Notes under the pieces: generated by a model
Told to the model about the DNA's origin: nothing
Database searches by the model: none
The model's input: the letters and a program-made list of their open reading frames with translations, nothing else
Shown here: positions 16,123-25,054 of the stretch, one piece after another
Numbering within the stretch: position 1 is the first letter of the stretch
Layout of the letters: each line of letters starts with the position of its first letter
Made by a program: the position numbers and the translations under genes
Source: Hydrogenophaga sp.
GTDB lineage: Bacteria > Pseudomonadota > Gammaproteobacteria > Burkholderiales > Burkholderiaceae_C
Reading direction: 5' to 3'
NCBI RefSeq assembly: GCF_026125825.1
Contig: NZ_JAHCKK010000034.1
Location: 1 to 42,347, forward strand
Length of the DNA stretch: 42,347 nucleotides

Positions 16123-17484
16123 TCAGGCGGTGGCGGGCTCGCCCGTGGCGTGCGCGGCGGCGGGGTGGGTGGGACGCGGCAGCCCCAGGTGGTCGCGCAG
16201 GGTGCGGCCCGTGTATTCGGTGCGGAAGAGGCCGCGCCGCTGCAGCTCGGGCACGACGAGCCGGGCAAAGTCTTTCAGGCCGTGGGGCAGCGTGGGCGCG
16301 AGCACGTTGAAGCCGTCGGCCGCGCCGGTGTTGAACCAGTGTTCGAGCTGGTCGGCGATGGACTCGGGCGTGCCCACCACCGTCCAGTGGCCACGCGCGC
16401 CGGCCACGCGCTCGTAGAGCTGGCGGATCGTCAGGCCTTCGCGGCGCGCGAGGCCGGCAAACAGTTCCTGGCGGCTTTGCCAGCCTTGGGTCACCGGCAG
16501 GTCTTGCGGGAAGGGGCCGTCCACGGGGTACTTCGAGAGGTCCACGTTGCCCAGGAAGGTGGAGAGCAAACCGACGCCAAGCACCGGGTCAATAAGGGAC
16601 TGCAGCTGGTCGAACTTCTCGCGCGCCTCGGCTTCGCTGCGGCCCACGAAGGGCGAGATGCCGGGCAGGATCTTCAGGGCATCGGGGGCGCGGCCGTGTG
16701 CGCCCAGCCGGCCCTTGAGGCTGTTGTAGAACCTGCGCGCGTCGTCGGCGGTCTGCTGCGCGGTGAACACCACCTCGGCGCTGGCGGCGGCGAGGTCCTG
16801 CCCGTCGCCGGAGGAGCCGGCCTGCACCAGCACCGGGTGACCCTGCGGCGAGCGGCGGGTCTGCAGGCCGCCGTGCACCTTGTAGTGCGCGCCGTCGTGC
16901 GCCACGCGGTGCAGCTTGGCGGGGTCGAAGAAGCGGTTGCGGGCCTTGTCTTCGATGAAGGCGTCGTCTTCCCAGGTGTTCCACAGGCCCTTGACGACCT
17001 GGAGGTACTCCCGCGCGCGCTCGTAGCGCAGGGCGTGACCGATCTGTTGATCCAGCCCGAAGCTGCGGGCCTCGAAGTCGCTGCCGGAGGTGACGAGGTT
17101 CCAGCCCGCGCGGCCGCCGCTCAACTGATCGAGCGTGGCGAATTTGCGGGCCAGGTGGTAGGGGGGCAGGTAGGTGCTGGAGACGGTGGCCACCAGGCCG
17201 ATGTGCGTGGTGCTTTGAGAGAGGGCGGCGAGGGTGAGCAGCGGGTCCAGCGGGTACCAGAGGGCGTTCTTCGCCACCGCTTCGTCGGGCGGGCCGGGCA
17301 GGCCCACGTTGTCGGCGAAGAAGATGGCGTCGAACTTCGCCGCCTCGGCCAGCTGGGTCCACTCGGTGAGCGCGGCAATCTGCCCGCCCGCCGAGGGCAC
17401 CACGTCGGGGTGCCGCCAGGCGGCCAGGTGGTGGCCGGCGCCAAAGAAAAAGGCACCGAGGTGCATCTGGCGAGTGGTTGTCAT
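16123..17484 (-). CDS. NtaA/SnaA/DszA-family FMNH2-dependent monooxygenase
   Basis: A 453-residue luciferase-like monooxygenase of the NtaA/SnaA/DszA group. It opens MHLGAFFFGAGHHLAAWRHP and has FDAIFFADNVGLPG, TLDQLSGGRAGWNLVTSGSD, and AREYLQVVKGLWNTWEDDAF. Members use reduced flavin from a separate reductase to oxygenate sulfones, aminopolycarboxylates or similar. The SsuE-like reductase of this array could serve it. Lying between the methionine ABC importer and MetY, it may attack an organosulfur compound brought in by that importer. The exact substrate is not predictable. No good ribosome-binding site is seen before the ATG. Confidence 0.88.
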   Translation of the reverse strand: MTTTRQMHLGAFFFGAGHHLAAWRHPDVVPSAGGQIAALTEWTQLAEAAKFDAIFFADNVGLPGPPDEAVAKNALWYPLDPLLTLAALSQSTTHIGLVATVSSTYLPPYHLARKFATLDQLSGGRAGWNLVTSGSDFEARSFGLDQQIGHALRYERAREYLQVVKGLWNTWEDDAFIEDKARNRFFDPAKLHRVAHDGAHYKVHGGLQTRRSPQGHPVLVQAGSSGDGQDLAAASAEVVFTAQQTADDARRFYNSLKGRLGAHGRAPDALKILPGISPFVGRSEAEAREKFDQLQSLIDPVLGVGLLSTFLGNVDLSKYPVDGPFPQDLPVTQGWQSRQELFAGLARREGLTIRQLYERVAGARGHWTVVGTPESIADQLEHWFNTGAADGFNVLAPTLPHGLKDFARLVVPELQRRGLFRTEYTGRTLRDHLGLPRPTHPAAAHATGEPATA

Positions 17485-17515
17485 TTCAATGAAGGCGGTG
17501 AGGTTCTTCGGTTCC

Positions 17516-17582
17516 AGAGACGCCGCGGAACTGGCTTTGCCAGGCCGCTGGTGTCGCCTCCTGGATGGGGTCGCGCAAAGCG
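17516..17582. repeat. Dispersed hairpin repeat, copy A
   Basis: GGCTTTGCCAGGCCGCTGG (17533-17551), then CCTCCTGGATGGGG and TCGCGC, fill most of the gap between the metQ stop and the monooxygenase start. It matches copies B and C in the same order of blocks (see findings). Intergenic. Confidence 0.7.
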
Positions 17583-17595
17583 CGGCAGGGGTGGG

Positions 17596-18393
17596 TCAAA
17601 ATCCCGCCAGGACGGAGCCCTTGAACTCGGTCTGGATGAAGGCCTTGACTTCGGCCGACTGGTAGGCCTTCACCAGTTTGGCCACCCAGGGCTTGTCCTT
17701 GTCGGCTTCGCGCACGGCGATGAGGTTGACGTAGGGGCTCTTGGCGTTTTCCTGGGCGATGGCGTCCTTGCCCGGGTTCAGGCCGGCGGAGAGTGCGTAG
17801 TTGGTGTTGATGGCCGAGGCGTCGAGGTCGTCGAGCGAGCGCGGCAGTTGCGCGGCGTCGAGTTCCACGAACTTGAGCTTTTTGGGGTTGCTCACCACGT
17901 CCAGCGGCGTGGCCTTGAGGCCGGCTTCGGGCTTGAGCTTGATGAGGCCCTGGTCCTGCAGCACCAGCAGCACGCGCCCGCCGTTGGTGGGGTCGTTCGG
18001 AATGCCGACCTTGCCGCCCTCGGGCAGGTCTTTCAGGCTCTTGACCTTTTTGCTGTAGATGCCGATGGGGAAGTTCACCGTGTAGCCGACGGCGGCGAAT
18101 TTGTAGCCCCGGTCCTTGATCTGGTTGTCCAGGTAGGGCTTGTGCTGGTAGCTGTTGGCGTCGAGGTCGCCGGCGGCGAGCGCGGCGTTGGGTTGCACGT
18201 AGTCGCTGAACTCGACGATCTGGATCTTCAAGCCGTCTTTCTCGGCGATCTTTTTCACCTGCTCGAAGATCTGCGCGTGCGGGCCAGCGGTGACGCCGAT
18301 CTTGAGCGGCTTGTCCTGCGCGAGCGCAGGCAGCGAGAAGGCGGCGGCCAGAGAGAGGGCCAGGGTGGATTGCAGCAGTTGCCGTTTGATCAT
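17596..18393 (-). CDS. metQ: MetQ/NlpA-family substrate-binding protein
   Basis: A 265-residue binding protein of the methionine (MUT) uptake family. The signal peptide is about 1-25 (LLQSTLALSLAAAFSLPALAQ) without the lipobox Cys of E. coli MetQ, so it is probably soluble in the periplasm. Family features are KIGVTAGPHAQIFEQVKKIA, DYVQPNAALAAGDLDANSYQHKPYL (in parts), IPNDPTNGGRVLLVLQDQGLI (in parts) and NTNYALSAGL. AAGGAAAC precedes the ATG. It is the third component of the metNIQ unit, separated from metI by repeat copy D. The ligand may be methionine or a derivative such as the sulfoxide, or another sulfur compound given the context. Confidence 0.9.
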   Translation of the reverse strand: MIKRQLLQSTLALSLAAAFSLPALAQDKPLKIGVTAGPHAQIFEQVKKIAEKDGLKIQIVEFSDYVQPNAALAAGDLDANSYQHKPYLDNQIKDRGYKFAAVGYTVNFPIGIYSKKVKSLKDLPEGGKVGIPNDPTNGGRVLLVLQDQGLIKLKPEAGLKATPLDVVSNPKKLKFVELDAAQLPRSLDDLDASAINTNYALSAGLNPGKDAIAQENAKSPYVNLIAVREADKDKPWVAKLVKAYQSAEVKAFIQTEFKGSVLAGF

Positions 18394-18439
18394 TTCAGGT
18401 TTCCTTGTGGTTGATAAAAGTGTTGACCGTGCCGGAGCG

Positions 18440-18512
18440 CGTGTCTCGATCCAGCGGCATCAGGGGACGGCTGCGCCGGCCCAGCCGCGCAGCGGCGAAG
18501 GGGGTATTCATC
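18440..18512. repeat. Dispersed hairpin repeat, divergent copy D
   Basis: It lies between metQ and metI. Read on the minus strand it begins GATGAATACCCCCTTCGCC, sharing GATGAATACCC with copy B, and ends CCCCTGATGCCGCTGG. The metI stop codon TGA falls inside the shared GATGAATACCC block. Confidence 0.55.
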
Positions 18513-19185
18513 TGTGGCTCAGGCGGCGCACCAGCCAGTCGCCCAGGCTTTGCACGGCCTGCACGAACACGATGAGCAACAGCACCACGGCCAGCATCAC
18601 CTCGGGCAGGAAGCGCTGGTAGCCGTAGCGGATGCCGAGGTCGCCCAGGCCACCGCCGCCGATGGCGCCGGCCATGGCCGAGTAGCCGGTGAGGCTGACG
18701 AGGGTGATGGTGAATCCGGCCACGATGCCGGGAATGGCTTCGGGGAGCAGCACCTTGAAGACGATCTGCGGGGTGGTGGCGCCCATGGCCTGCGCGGCTT
18801 CGACCAGCCCGCTGTCCACCTCGCGCAGCGAGGTTTCCACCAGGCGCGCGATGAAGGGCGCGGCGGCGATGGTCAGCGGCACCACGGCGGCGGCCGTGCC
18901 GATGGACGAGCCGGTGATGAGGCGGGTGAACGGGATGATCGCGACCAGCAGGATGATGAAGGGCGTGGAGCGCACCGCGTTGACGATGCCGCCCACGGTG
19001 CGGTTGAAGGCTGCGTTCTGCAGCACGCCGCCGCGGTCGGTGAGGCGCAGCAGCACGCCCAGCGGCACGCCGATGAGCGCGCCCACGGCACCGGAGACGC
19101 CCACCATCACCAGCGTTTCCCAGAACGAGAGCGCGAAGAGGTCGAGCAGGGCCGGCGGGAACCAGGTTTGCAAACGTTCAAGCAC
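18508..19185 (-). CDS. metI: MetI-family ABC permease
   Basis: A 225-residue permease of the methionine uptake family. It has five or so membrane helices, [20 protein letters not shown], the coupling loop [30 protein letters not shown] (in parts), and [24 protein letters not shown] (in parts). The GTG at 19185 is chosen because an AGGAGG sits just upstream inside the end of metN, and because homologues start near [10 protein letters not shown]. The start overlaps the metN stop by 8 nt. An ATG at 19215 would add ten unlikely residues. Confidence 0.9.
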   Translation of the reverse strand: MLERLQTWFPPALLDLFALSFWETLVMVGVSGAVGALIGVPLGVLLRLTDRGGVLQNAAFNRTVGGIVNAVRSTPFIILLVAIIPFTRLITGSSIGTAAAVVPLTIAAAPFIARLVETSLREVDSGLVEAAQAMGATTPQIVFKVLLPEAIPGIVAGFTITLVSLTGYSAMAGAIGGGGLGDLGIRYGYQRFLPEVMLAVVLLLIVFVQAVQSLGDWLVRRLSHR

Positions 19186-20218
19186 AGGCCACCTCCTGCA
19201 CTTGCACACCGGCACCGCGCAAGTGGCCGACGGCGGCGGTGAGCTGATCGTGCGCGCCGCTGGCGAGCACGGCGAGCGTGCCGAAGGGGTGGCCTTGCAC
19301 CTCGTCGATCTGGCCGTGCACGATGTTCAGGTCCAGGCCGAAACGGCGCACCAGGTCGGACAGCAGGGGCTGGTCGGATTCGACGCCGGCGAAGACCAGC
19401 CGCAGCAGGCTGGCAGGAGGCTGGCCCGGCACGCCGAGCAGGGCGCGCACGCGCTCCAGCACGTTGGCCGGCAGCTCGCGCGGCACGACGTCGTCGAGCA
19501 GGCTGCGCGTGACTTCGTGGGCGGGGTGGCTGAAGACGTGAAGGGCCTCGCCCTGCTCGACGATCTGGCCGGCCTCCATCACCGCGAGGCGGTCAGCGAC
19601 CTGTTTGATGACTTGCATCTGGTGCGTGATGAGCACGATGGTCAGGCCCAGCTCGCGGTTGATCTGCCGCAGCAGCGCGAGGATGGAGCGGGTGGTCTCG
19701 GGGTCGAGTGCGGAGGTGGCTTCGTCCGAGAGCAGCACTTTGGGTTGGCTGGCCAGGGCCCGGGCGATGCCCACGCGCTGCTTTTGCCCGCCGCTGATCT
19801 GTGCGGGGTAGCGGTCGGCCAGTGCGCCCAGGCCCACGAGTTCGAGCAGTGGGTTCACGCGCGCCCTGATCTGGGGGCGCGAGAGGCCGGCGAGTTCAAG
19901 CGGCAGCGCCACGTTGTCGAACACGGTGCGTGAAGTGAGCAGGTTGAAGTGTTGGAAGACCATGCCGATGTCGCGCCGGGCCTGGCGCAGGCCGGCGGCG
20001 TCCAGCGTGGTGAGAGAGCGGCCGGCGACCGTCACCGTGCCCTGGCTGGGCCTGTTGAGCAGGTTGATGGTGCGCACGAGCGAGCTCTTGCCCGCGCCGC
20101 TGCGCCCGATCACGCCGAAGACCTCGCCGGCGCGGATGTGCAGGTTCACGCCGCGCAGGGCGTGAACCGGCCCTTTCGGGCCGCGGTAGGTCTGGTGGAT
20201 GTCGTCGAGAACGATCAC
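19178..20218 (-). CDS. metN: MetN-family ABC transporter ATPase
   Basis: A 346-residue ATPase. Walker A is GRSGAGKSS (38-46), the signature ISGGQKQR (141-148), Walker [13 protein letters not shown] (161-172), and the H-loop [11 protein letters not shown]. Residues from about 265 form the NIL domain ([29 protein letters not shown], in parts), which in E. coli binds methionine and shuts the importer off. The GTG at 20218 lies one nucleotide after the molbindin stop, so the two are coupled. It overlaps metI by 8 nt. Confidence 0.93.
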   Translation of the reverse strand: MIVLDDIHQTYRGPKGPVHALRGVNLHIRAGEVFGVIGRSGAGKSSLVRTINLLNRPSQGTVTVAGRSLTTLDAAGLRQARRDIGMVFQHFNLLTSRTVFDNVALPLELAGLSRPQIRARVNPLLELVGLGALADRYPAQISGGQKQRVGIARALASQPKVLLSDEATSALDPETTRSILALLRQINRELGLTIVLITHQMQVIKQVADRLAVMEAGQIVEQGEALHVFSHPAHEVTRSLLDDVVPRELPANVLERVRALLGVPGQPPASLLRLVFAGVESDQPLLSDLVRRFGLDLNIVHGQIDEVQGHPFGTLAVLASGAHDQLTAAVGHLRGAGVQVQEVACA

Positions 20219-20219
20219 G

Positions 20220-20435
20220 TCACAACTTCGCGATCGAGACTTCGGTCGACTTCACCAGGGCCACGACTTCGGAGCCGACCTTGAGGTCCAGGTCGTTCAC
20301 CGAGCGGGTGGTGATGACGGAGGTGACGATGCCCCAGGGCGTTTCGACGTCGACCTCGGAGACGACGTCGCCCTTGATGATTTCCTTGACTTTGCCCTTG
20401 AACTGGTTGCGCACGTTGATGGCTTGGATGGACAT
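20220..20435 (-). CDS. Molbindin (single TOBE/Mop domain)
   Basis: A 71-residue Mop-type protein: [20 protein letters not shown] and [19 protein letters not shown], then [19 protein letters not shown]. These small proteins form hexamers that bind molybdate (or tungstate). The ATG at 20435 gives the usual molbindin length. Only one nucleotide separates its stop from the metN GTG. A molybdate-binding protein in the middle of ssu and met transporter genes is out of place functionally: sulfate and molybdate are chemically alike, so it may sense or buffer oxyanions, but nothing proves that. It is preceded by repeat copy B. Confidence 0.85.
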   Translation of the reverse strand: MSIQAINVRNQFKGKVKEIIKGDVVSEVDVETPWGIVTSVITTRSVNDLDLKVGSEVVALVKSTEVSIAKL

Positions 20436-20494
20436 GGTGTTTTCCTTGGTGGTGAAAAGAGGCGGTGGAGAAAGAGGTGGCTCGGTCAAGACAT

Positions 20495-20572
20495 GCCTGG
20501 CAGCCGGCTTTGCCGGGCCGCTGGCGTTGCCCCTTGCGGGGTCGCGCTGTGGGCGACGCGGTGGGTATTCAT
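20495..20572. repeat. Dispersed hairpin repeat, copy B
   Basis: CCGGCTTTGCCGGGCCGCTGG (20504-20524), CCCCTTGCGGGG, TCGCGC, and finally GGGTATTCATC fill the gap between the ssuB stop and the molbindin start. The block order matches copy A, and the terminal block matches copy D. Confidence 0.7.
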
Positions 20573-21382
20573 CTAGACGGCCCAGCGCAGGCCATGCGCG
20601 GGGGTGCCGGGCCAGGCGGGGTCGATGGAGGGTGGAGCGCTGTCGGGCACCTGCAGCACGCGGTCGAGGATGCGTTTTTCGATCGCGGCGAAGGTGGCGT
20701 CGCCGCGCGAGCGCGGGCGGGCCAGCGGCACGCGCTCGTCGAGCGCGATGGAGCCGTCTTCGATCAGGATGACCCGGTCGGCCAGTGCCACGGCTTCCTG
20801 CACGTCGTGCGTGACGAGCAGGGCGGTGAAGCCGTGGCGCTTCCACAGGCCTTCAATGAGTTCGTGCATCTCGATGCGGGTGAGCGCGTCGAGTGCGCCC
20901 AGGGGCTCGTCGAGCAGCAGCAGCTGTGGCTGGTGCACCAGCGCGCGGGCCAGCGAGACGCGCTGGCGCTGGCCGCCCGAGAGCTTGGCCGGCCAGTCGT
21001 TGAGGCGGTCGCCCAGGCCCACCTGGCCAAGCACGGCTTCGGCGTCGGCCTGGCGGTCTTTGGACAGGCCCAGGGCCACGTTGTCGACCACGCGCTTCCA
21101 GGGCAGCAGGCGCGCGTCCTGGAACATGATGCGGGTGTCGCCGTGCAGGCCCTGGACCTGCCGGCCGTCGAGCAGCAAGTCGCCGCTGCTGGCGGGTTCA
21201 AGGCCGGCGATGAGGCGCAGCAGGGTGCTCTTGCCGCAGCCGCTGCGGCCCACGATGGCGACGAATTCGCCGGGTTCGATGGTGAGCTGGTTGTTGCGCA
21301 GCACCTCGCGCGCGCCGTAGCGCTTGGAGAGGGCGCGCAGCTGGATGCGCAGGCCGGAGCCGGAGGGGTTCTCGCTTGCCAT
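20573..21382 (-). CDS. ssuB: SsuB-type sulfonate ABC transporter ATPase
   Basis: A 269-residue ATPase of the nitrate/sulfonate/taurine family. Walker A is GRSGCGKST (45-53), the signature LSGGQRQR (134-141), Walker B LLLLDEP (154-160), and the H-loop [15 protein letters not shown]-loop context [22 protein letters not shown] (in parts) is typical of SsuB. The C-terminal tail [15 protein letters not shown] has no known domain. The ATG at 21382 is preceded by a 32-nt gap from ssuC and no evident ribosome-binding site. The longer open frame upstream is a shadow of ssuC. Confidence 0.92.
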   Translation of the reverse strand: MASENPSGSGLRIQLRALSKRYGAREVLRNNQLTIEPGEFVAIVGRSGCGKSTLLRLIAGLEPASSGDLLLDGRQVQGLHGDTRIMFQDARLLPWKRVVDNVALGLSKDRQADAEAVLGQVGLGDRLNDWPAKLSGGQRQRVSLARALVHQPQLLLLDEPLGALDALTRIEMHELIEGLWKRHGFTALLVTHDVQEAVALADRVILIEDGSIALDERVPLARPRSRGDATFAAIEKRILDRVLQVPDSAPPSIDPAWPGTPAHGLRWAV

Positions 21383-21414
21383 GGGTTCTGAAAGTGGGTG
21401 GGGGTGGAGGGGTT

Positions 21415-22302
21415 TCAGGCCTGGTAGCCGGGGTGCCAGCGCAGCCAGTAGCGCTCCAGGCTGCGGGCGAACACGTCGGCCAGCTTGCCCAGCGCGGCGT
21501 AAAGCAGGATGCCGACGAGCACGATGTCGGTCTGGAGGAACTCGCGCGCGTTCATCGTGAGGTAGCCGATGCCGGCCTGCGCGGAGATGGTTTCGGCCAC
21601 GATCAGGATCACCCACATCAGGCCAAGCGAGAAGCGCAGGCCGACCAGGATGGAGGACAGCGCGCCGGGCAGGATGACCTGCGTGTACAGGCCCCAGCGC
21701 GAGAGGCCGTAGGTGCGGCCCATCTCGATCAGTCCCGGGTCCACGTTGCGGATGCCGTGGAAGGTGTTGAGGTAGATCGGGAAGAACACCGCCACGGCAA
21801 TGAGGAACAGCTTGGCCACCTCGTCGATGCCGAACCACAGGATCACCAGGGGGATCAGCGCGAGGGCGGGGATGTTGCGCACCATCTGGATGCTGGAGTC
21901 CAGCAGCGTCTCGAAGAAGCGCACCGAGCCGGTGAGCAGGCCGAGCGCGAGGCCCAGGCCGCCGCCGATGGCCAAGCCGATCAGCGCGCGGCCGGCGCTC
22001 ACCTTCACGTGTGTCCAGAGTTCACCCGAGACGGCGAGCGTCCAGAACGCGGCGACCACGTCCAGCGGCGCGGGCAACACGCGGGTGGACAGCCAGCCCA
22101 GCGAAGACGAGAGTTGCCACAACACCACCAGCAGCACCGGCACCAGCCAGGGCAGGAAGCGTTGCCAGAGGCCGCGCAACAAGGGGCCGAAGAAGGCGCC
22201 GGCGCCCCGGCCGGGCAGCAGGCCCCAGCCCGGGGCGTCGATGGTGTCGGGCACCGGGGTCACCGGGGCTTCGCGCAGGGTCTGGGCCTGGGCTTGCGTC
22301 AT
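21415..22302 (-). CDS. ssuC: SsuC-type sulfonate ABC transporter permease
   Basis: A 295-residue permease, slightly long at the N-terminus. A hydrophilic leader of about 45 residues precedes the first helix ([21 protein letters not shown] in parts). The core has [19 protein letters not shown], the coupling segment [24 protein letters not shown] (in parts) and [19 protein letters not shown]. It forms the channel for alkanesulfonates or related compounds. The ATG at 22302 overlaps the VOC-protein stop as ATGA. Confidence 0.92.
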   Translation of the reverse strand: MTQAQAQTLREAPVTPVPDTIDAPGWGLLPGRGAGAFFGPLLRGLWQRFLPWLVPVLLVVLWQLSSSLGWLSTRVLPAPLDVVAAFWTLAVSGELWTHVKVSAGRALIGLAIGGGLGLALGLLTGSVRFFETLLDSSIQMVRNIPALALIPLVILWFGIDEVAKLFLIAVAVFFPIYLNTFHGIRNVDPGLIEMGRTYGLSRWGLYTQVILPGALSSILVGLRFSLGLMWVILIVAETISAQAGIGYLTMNAREFLQTDIVLVGILLYAALGKLADVFARSLERYWLRWHPGYQA

Positions 22303-22673
22303 GGGGTGCTCCCTTCGGTGGGGTCGGGTTCGAGGAATTCCAGCGGGTTGCCGGCGGGGTCGTTGACGAAGAAGCGCAGGTGGCCGGGCAACGGGCGGGT
22401 CTCGTCCAGCGCCAGCCCGGCGTCGAGCAGCCTGGCGCGAAAGCCGGGCAGGTTCTGCACCTCGAAGGCCAGGTGCTGCGGCGAGGGCGGTGGTGCCCAG
22501 TTCGGCACGGGCACGAGGTCCACGCGCTGAGAGGCGGCGTAGAAGCGCAGCGCGTTGCCAGCGCCCAGGCGGAATTCCTTGAGGCCCAGGAGCTCGCCGT
22601 AGAAGTGCCGCACCAGGGATTGCTGGCCGGCCGGGAAGCCGAGCTGCACGTGGTGGATGGAATGGATGCTCAA
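22299..22673 (-). CDS. VOC-superfamily protein inside the ssu operon
   Basis: A 124-residue vicinal-oxygen-chelate (glyoxalase/bleomycin-resistance fold) protein. Two beta-alpha-beta-beta-beta modules are visible, with likely metal ligands His8 (HHVQLGF), His67 (QHLAFEV) and Glu112 (NPLEFLEPD). The only good start is TTG at 22673, with GAGGAG 7 or so nt upstream overlapping the ssuD end. It overlaps ssuC by 4 nt, so it is made together with the transporter. Function unknown: it could be a dioxygenase-, lyase- or resistance-type VOC, possibly acting on the aldehyde or another product of desulfonation. This last is inference. Confidence 0.82.
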   Translation of the reverse strand: MSIHSIHHVQLGFPAGQQSLVRHFYGELLGLKEFRLGAGNALRFYAASQRVDLVPVPNWAPPPSPQHLAFEVQNLPGFRARLLDAGLALDETRPLPGHLRFFVNDPAGNPLEFLEPDPTEGSTP

Positions 22674-22684
22674 GGCGGGGCTCC

Positions 22685-23938
22685 TCAGCTCTGGGCGGCG
22701 CGGGGCACGAACACATTGGCCACGGTCTCGCCGAAGGGGCCGGTGAGCGATGGGCCAGGCAGCTTCTCGCGCAGCTTGCGCGGCAGCAGCGGGAACACGA
22801 GCTCGGCGAAGCGGTAGGCCTCTTCGAGGTGCGGGTAGCCGGAGAAGATGAAGTTCTCCAGGCCCAGTTCGGCGTATTCCTGGATGCGCGTGGCCACGGT
22901 CTCGGGGTCGCCCACCAGGGCGGTGCCGGCACCGCCGCGCACCAGGCCCACGCCGGCCCACAGGTTGGGGCTGATCTCCAGGTCGGCGCGGGTGCGTCCA
23001 AACGTCGCACGGCCGCCCGAAGACGTTGGAGCCCCCTCGGGGGGCAGCGAGGAAGCGTCTGCGCCGAGCGTGGGGGCTTTGTTTCTCGCCCCCGCATGCA
23101 AGGCAGCCATGCGGCGCTGGCCTTCGGAATCCATCCTGGCGAACGCGGCCTGCGCGCGATTGACCACGTCGTCGTCGAGTTTGCTGATGAGCGAATCGGC
23201 AGCGGCCCAGGCTTCGGCGTCCGTCTCGCGCACGATCACATGCAGGCGAATGCCGAACTTCACCGTGCGCCCATGCCGGGCAGCACGGGCCTTCACGTCG
23301 GCCACTTTCTTCGCCACCTCGGCTGGGGGCTCGCCCCAGGTGAGGTAGGTGTCCGCCTGCTCCGCCGCCAGCTCGTGCGCGGCTGGCGAAGAACCACCGA
23401 AGTACACCGGCGGGTGCGGTTGCTGCAGCGGCGGGAAGAACAGCCTGGCGCCCTTGACCCGCAGGTGCTGGCCATCGAAGTCGAAGGTGTCGCCTTCGTG
23501 GCTGCGGGTGAGGATCTCGCGCCAGATGCGGATGAACTCCGCCGATTGCTCGTAGCGCTGGGCGTGGTCCAGGAACACGCCATCGCCTTCGAGTTCGGCG
23601 CGGTCGCCGCCGGTGACGAGGTTGATGAGCAGGCGGCCATTGGAGAGGCGGTCGAAGCTGGCGGCCATGCGCGCGGCCAGCGCTGGCTGGTGCAGGCCGG
23701 GGCGCACGGCCACCAGGAACTTCAGCCGCTGCGTCACCGGCAGCAGGCTGGCCGCGACGACCCAGGGGTCTTCGCAGGAGCGGCCGGTGGGAATCAGCAC
23801 GCCTTCATAGCCCAGGCTGTCGGCGGCTTGCGCCACCTGCTTGAGGTAGTCGTGGTTGAGCTGCCGCCCACCCTGCGCCGTGCCAAGGTAGCGGCTGTCG
23901 CCGTGGGTGGGAATGAACCAGAAGATGTGGAGACCCAT
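22685..23938 (-). CDS. ssuD: FMNH2-dependent alkanesulfonate monooxygenase, with in-frame insertion
   Basis: A 417-residue SsuD. It cleaves alkanesulfonates to aldehyde plus sulfite with FMNH2 and O2. Family features are [37 protein letters not shown]-like [55 protein letters not shown] and [22 protein letters not shown]. coli SsuD is about 380 residues; the excess is a Gly/Ser/Pro-rich insert of about 33 residues between LHAG and [15 protein letters not shown] precedes the ATG at 23938, 11 nt after the ssuA stop. The insert lies in the region of the flexible active-site loop, so activity may be changed. Confidence 0.92.
   Translation of the reverse strand: MGLHIFWFIPTHGDSRYLGTAQGGRQLNHDYLKQVAQAADSLGYEGVLIPTGRSCEDPWVVAASLLPVTQRLKFLVAVRPGLHQPALAARMAASFDRLSNGRLLINLVTGGDRAELEGDGVFLDHAQRYEQSAEFIRIWREILTRSHEGDTFDFDGQHLRVKGARLFFPPLQQPHPPVYFGGSSPAAHELAAEQADTYLTWGEPPAEVAKKVADVKARAARHGRTVKFGIRLHVIVRETDAEAWAAADSLISKLDDDVVNRAQAAFARMDSEGQRRMAALHAGARNKAPTLGADASSLPPEGAPTSSGGRATFGRTRADLEISPNLWAGVGLVRGGAGTALVGDPETVATRIQEYAELGLENFIFSGYPHLEEAYRFAELVFPLLPRKLREKLPGPSLTGPFGETVANVFVPRAAQS
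22991..23089. repeat. Repeat element absorbed in frame by ssuD
   Basis: About 99 bp (multiple of three). It holds GCCCCCTCGGGGGGC, a CCCCC/GGGGG hairpin, and GAGCGTGGGGGCTTTGTTTC. This pattern is familiar from intergenic hairpin repeats of Comamonadaceae genomes. It is translated as the extra, low-complexity segment of SsuD. Boundaries are approximate. Confidence 0.65.
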
Positions 23939-23949
23939 GGCCGTGCTCC

Positions 23950-24912
23950 TCAACCCGCGTTGACCGCAGCGTCGAAAACGCTGATCTTTTTCGGGATCAG
24001 CCTGAGGTTGAAGAAGGTGTCGGCGATGACCTGTTGTTCCTGCAGGATGGCCTTGGTGATCGGGCCGGTGCCGTAGACGGCGCGGGTCACCGAGCGGTCC
24101 ACCACCGGCTTGGGCAGGCCCCACAGTGGTGCGAATTCGGCGGCCAGTGCATCGCGGTTGGCGCTGCCCCATTGGTCGAGCTTGTTGATCTCTTCGATCA
24201 CGATCCTGACCACGTCGGCGTTTTTTGCCGCGTAGTCGAGCGTGGAGAAGTAGTAGGCACGGTTGTTCACCACGCCCGTGGCATCGGCCAGGATGCGGCC
24301 GCCCAGGCCCACTTCGGCGGCGGCGAGAAACGGGTCCCAGATCACCCAGGCGTCCACGGCGCCCTTTTCGAAGGCGGCGCGCGCATCGGCCGGCGGCAGG
24401 AAGACGGACTGCACGTCGTCGTACTTCAGGCCGCTCTTCTCCAGCAGCCTGACCAGGAAGTAGTGCACGTTCGAGCCTTTGTTGTAGGCGACCTTCCTGC
24501 CTTTGAGGTCGGCCACGCTGCGGATGGCCGAGTCCTTGGGCACGAGCACGGCTTCGGCGGCGGGGCGCGGCACGGTGGCGGCCACGTAGGCCAGCGGCGC
24601 GCCAGCGGCCTGCGCGAAGATGGGTGGGGCTTCGCCCACATCGCCGAAGTCGATCGAGCCGACGTTGAGCGCTTCGAGCTGCACCGGGCCGGCGGTGAAC
24701 TCGGTCCAGGTGATCTTCACGCCCAACGGGGCGAGGCGCTGTTCCAGCGTGCCCCGGCCCTTGAGCAGGCTCAGGAGGCCTTTCTGGTGGCCGATGCGGA
24801 ACACGCGGCTGGTCTGCTGGGCCTGCGCAGGCAGGCCGGGCAACGAGGCGAGGGCGGCGGCGCCCACGCCTGAGAAGACAAAGCGGCGGCGGCTGGAAAA
24901 ATCGTTGCTCAT
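23950..24912 (-). CDS. ssuA: SsuA-type sulfonate-binding protein (Tat-like signal)
   Basis: A 320-residue periplasmic binding protein with a twin-arginine-like signal ([20 protein letters not shown]). Features are [49 protein letters not shown] (in parts), [22 protein letters not shown] (in parts) and [21 protein letters not shown] (in parts). ATG 24912 sits directly before the signal but lacks a ribosome-binding site. The frame stays open and looks coding-like back to ATG 25044, adding 44 residues ([19 protein letters not shown]...). A longer product or separate leader is possible. It is about half identical by eye to the next gene's product. Confidence 0.9.
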   Translation of the reverse strand: MSNDFSSRRRFVFSGVGAAALASLPGLPAQAQQTSRVFRIGHQKGLLSLLKGRGTLEQRLAPLGVKITWTEFTAGPVQLEALNVGSIDFGDVGEAPPIFAQAAGAPLAYVAATVPRPAAEAVLVPKDSAIRSVADLKGRKVAYNKGSNVHYFLVRLLEKSGLKYDDVQSVFLPPADARAAFEKGAVDAWVIWDPFLAAAEVGLGGRILADATGVVNNRAYYFSTLDYAAKNADVVRIVIEEINKLDQWGSANRDALAAEFAPLWGLPKPVVDRSVTRAVYGTGPITKAILQEQQVIADTFFNLRLIPKKISVFDAAVNAG

Positions 24913-25054
24913 GGTGGTGGTGTGCTGGGTGGTGGTCAGGACGCTGCGCGCTTTCGCGGCAGCGATGCTCCAGGAGGCCGCGGTGACGGCCAGCAGCTGG
25001 GCGATGTGGCGGCGCAGGTCGGCCGCACTGAAGGGCTTGGACATGGCGCGGGTG

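Noticed and set aside
16093-17595. SAM- or SAH-type riboswitch before metY, the monooxygenase or metQ
   Set aside because: The gaps are too short (30 nt) or filled by a dispersed repeat; no conserved riboswitch core was seen.
14845-18414. A plus-strand open frame of over 1100 codons
   Set aside because: It is the antisense shadow of metY, the flavin monooxygenase and metQ, caused by high G+C at third positions; it crosses repeat copy A and has no domain pattern.
20436-20846. Longer N-terminus for the molbindin
   Set aside because: The upstream part of the open frame runs through repeat copy B and the antiparallel region of ssuB; molbindins are about 70 residues.
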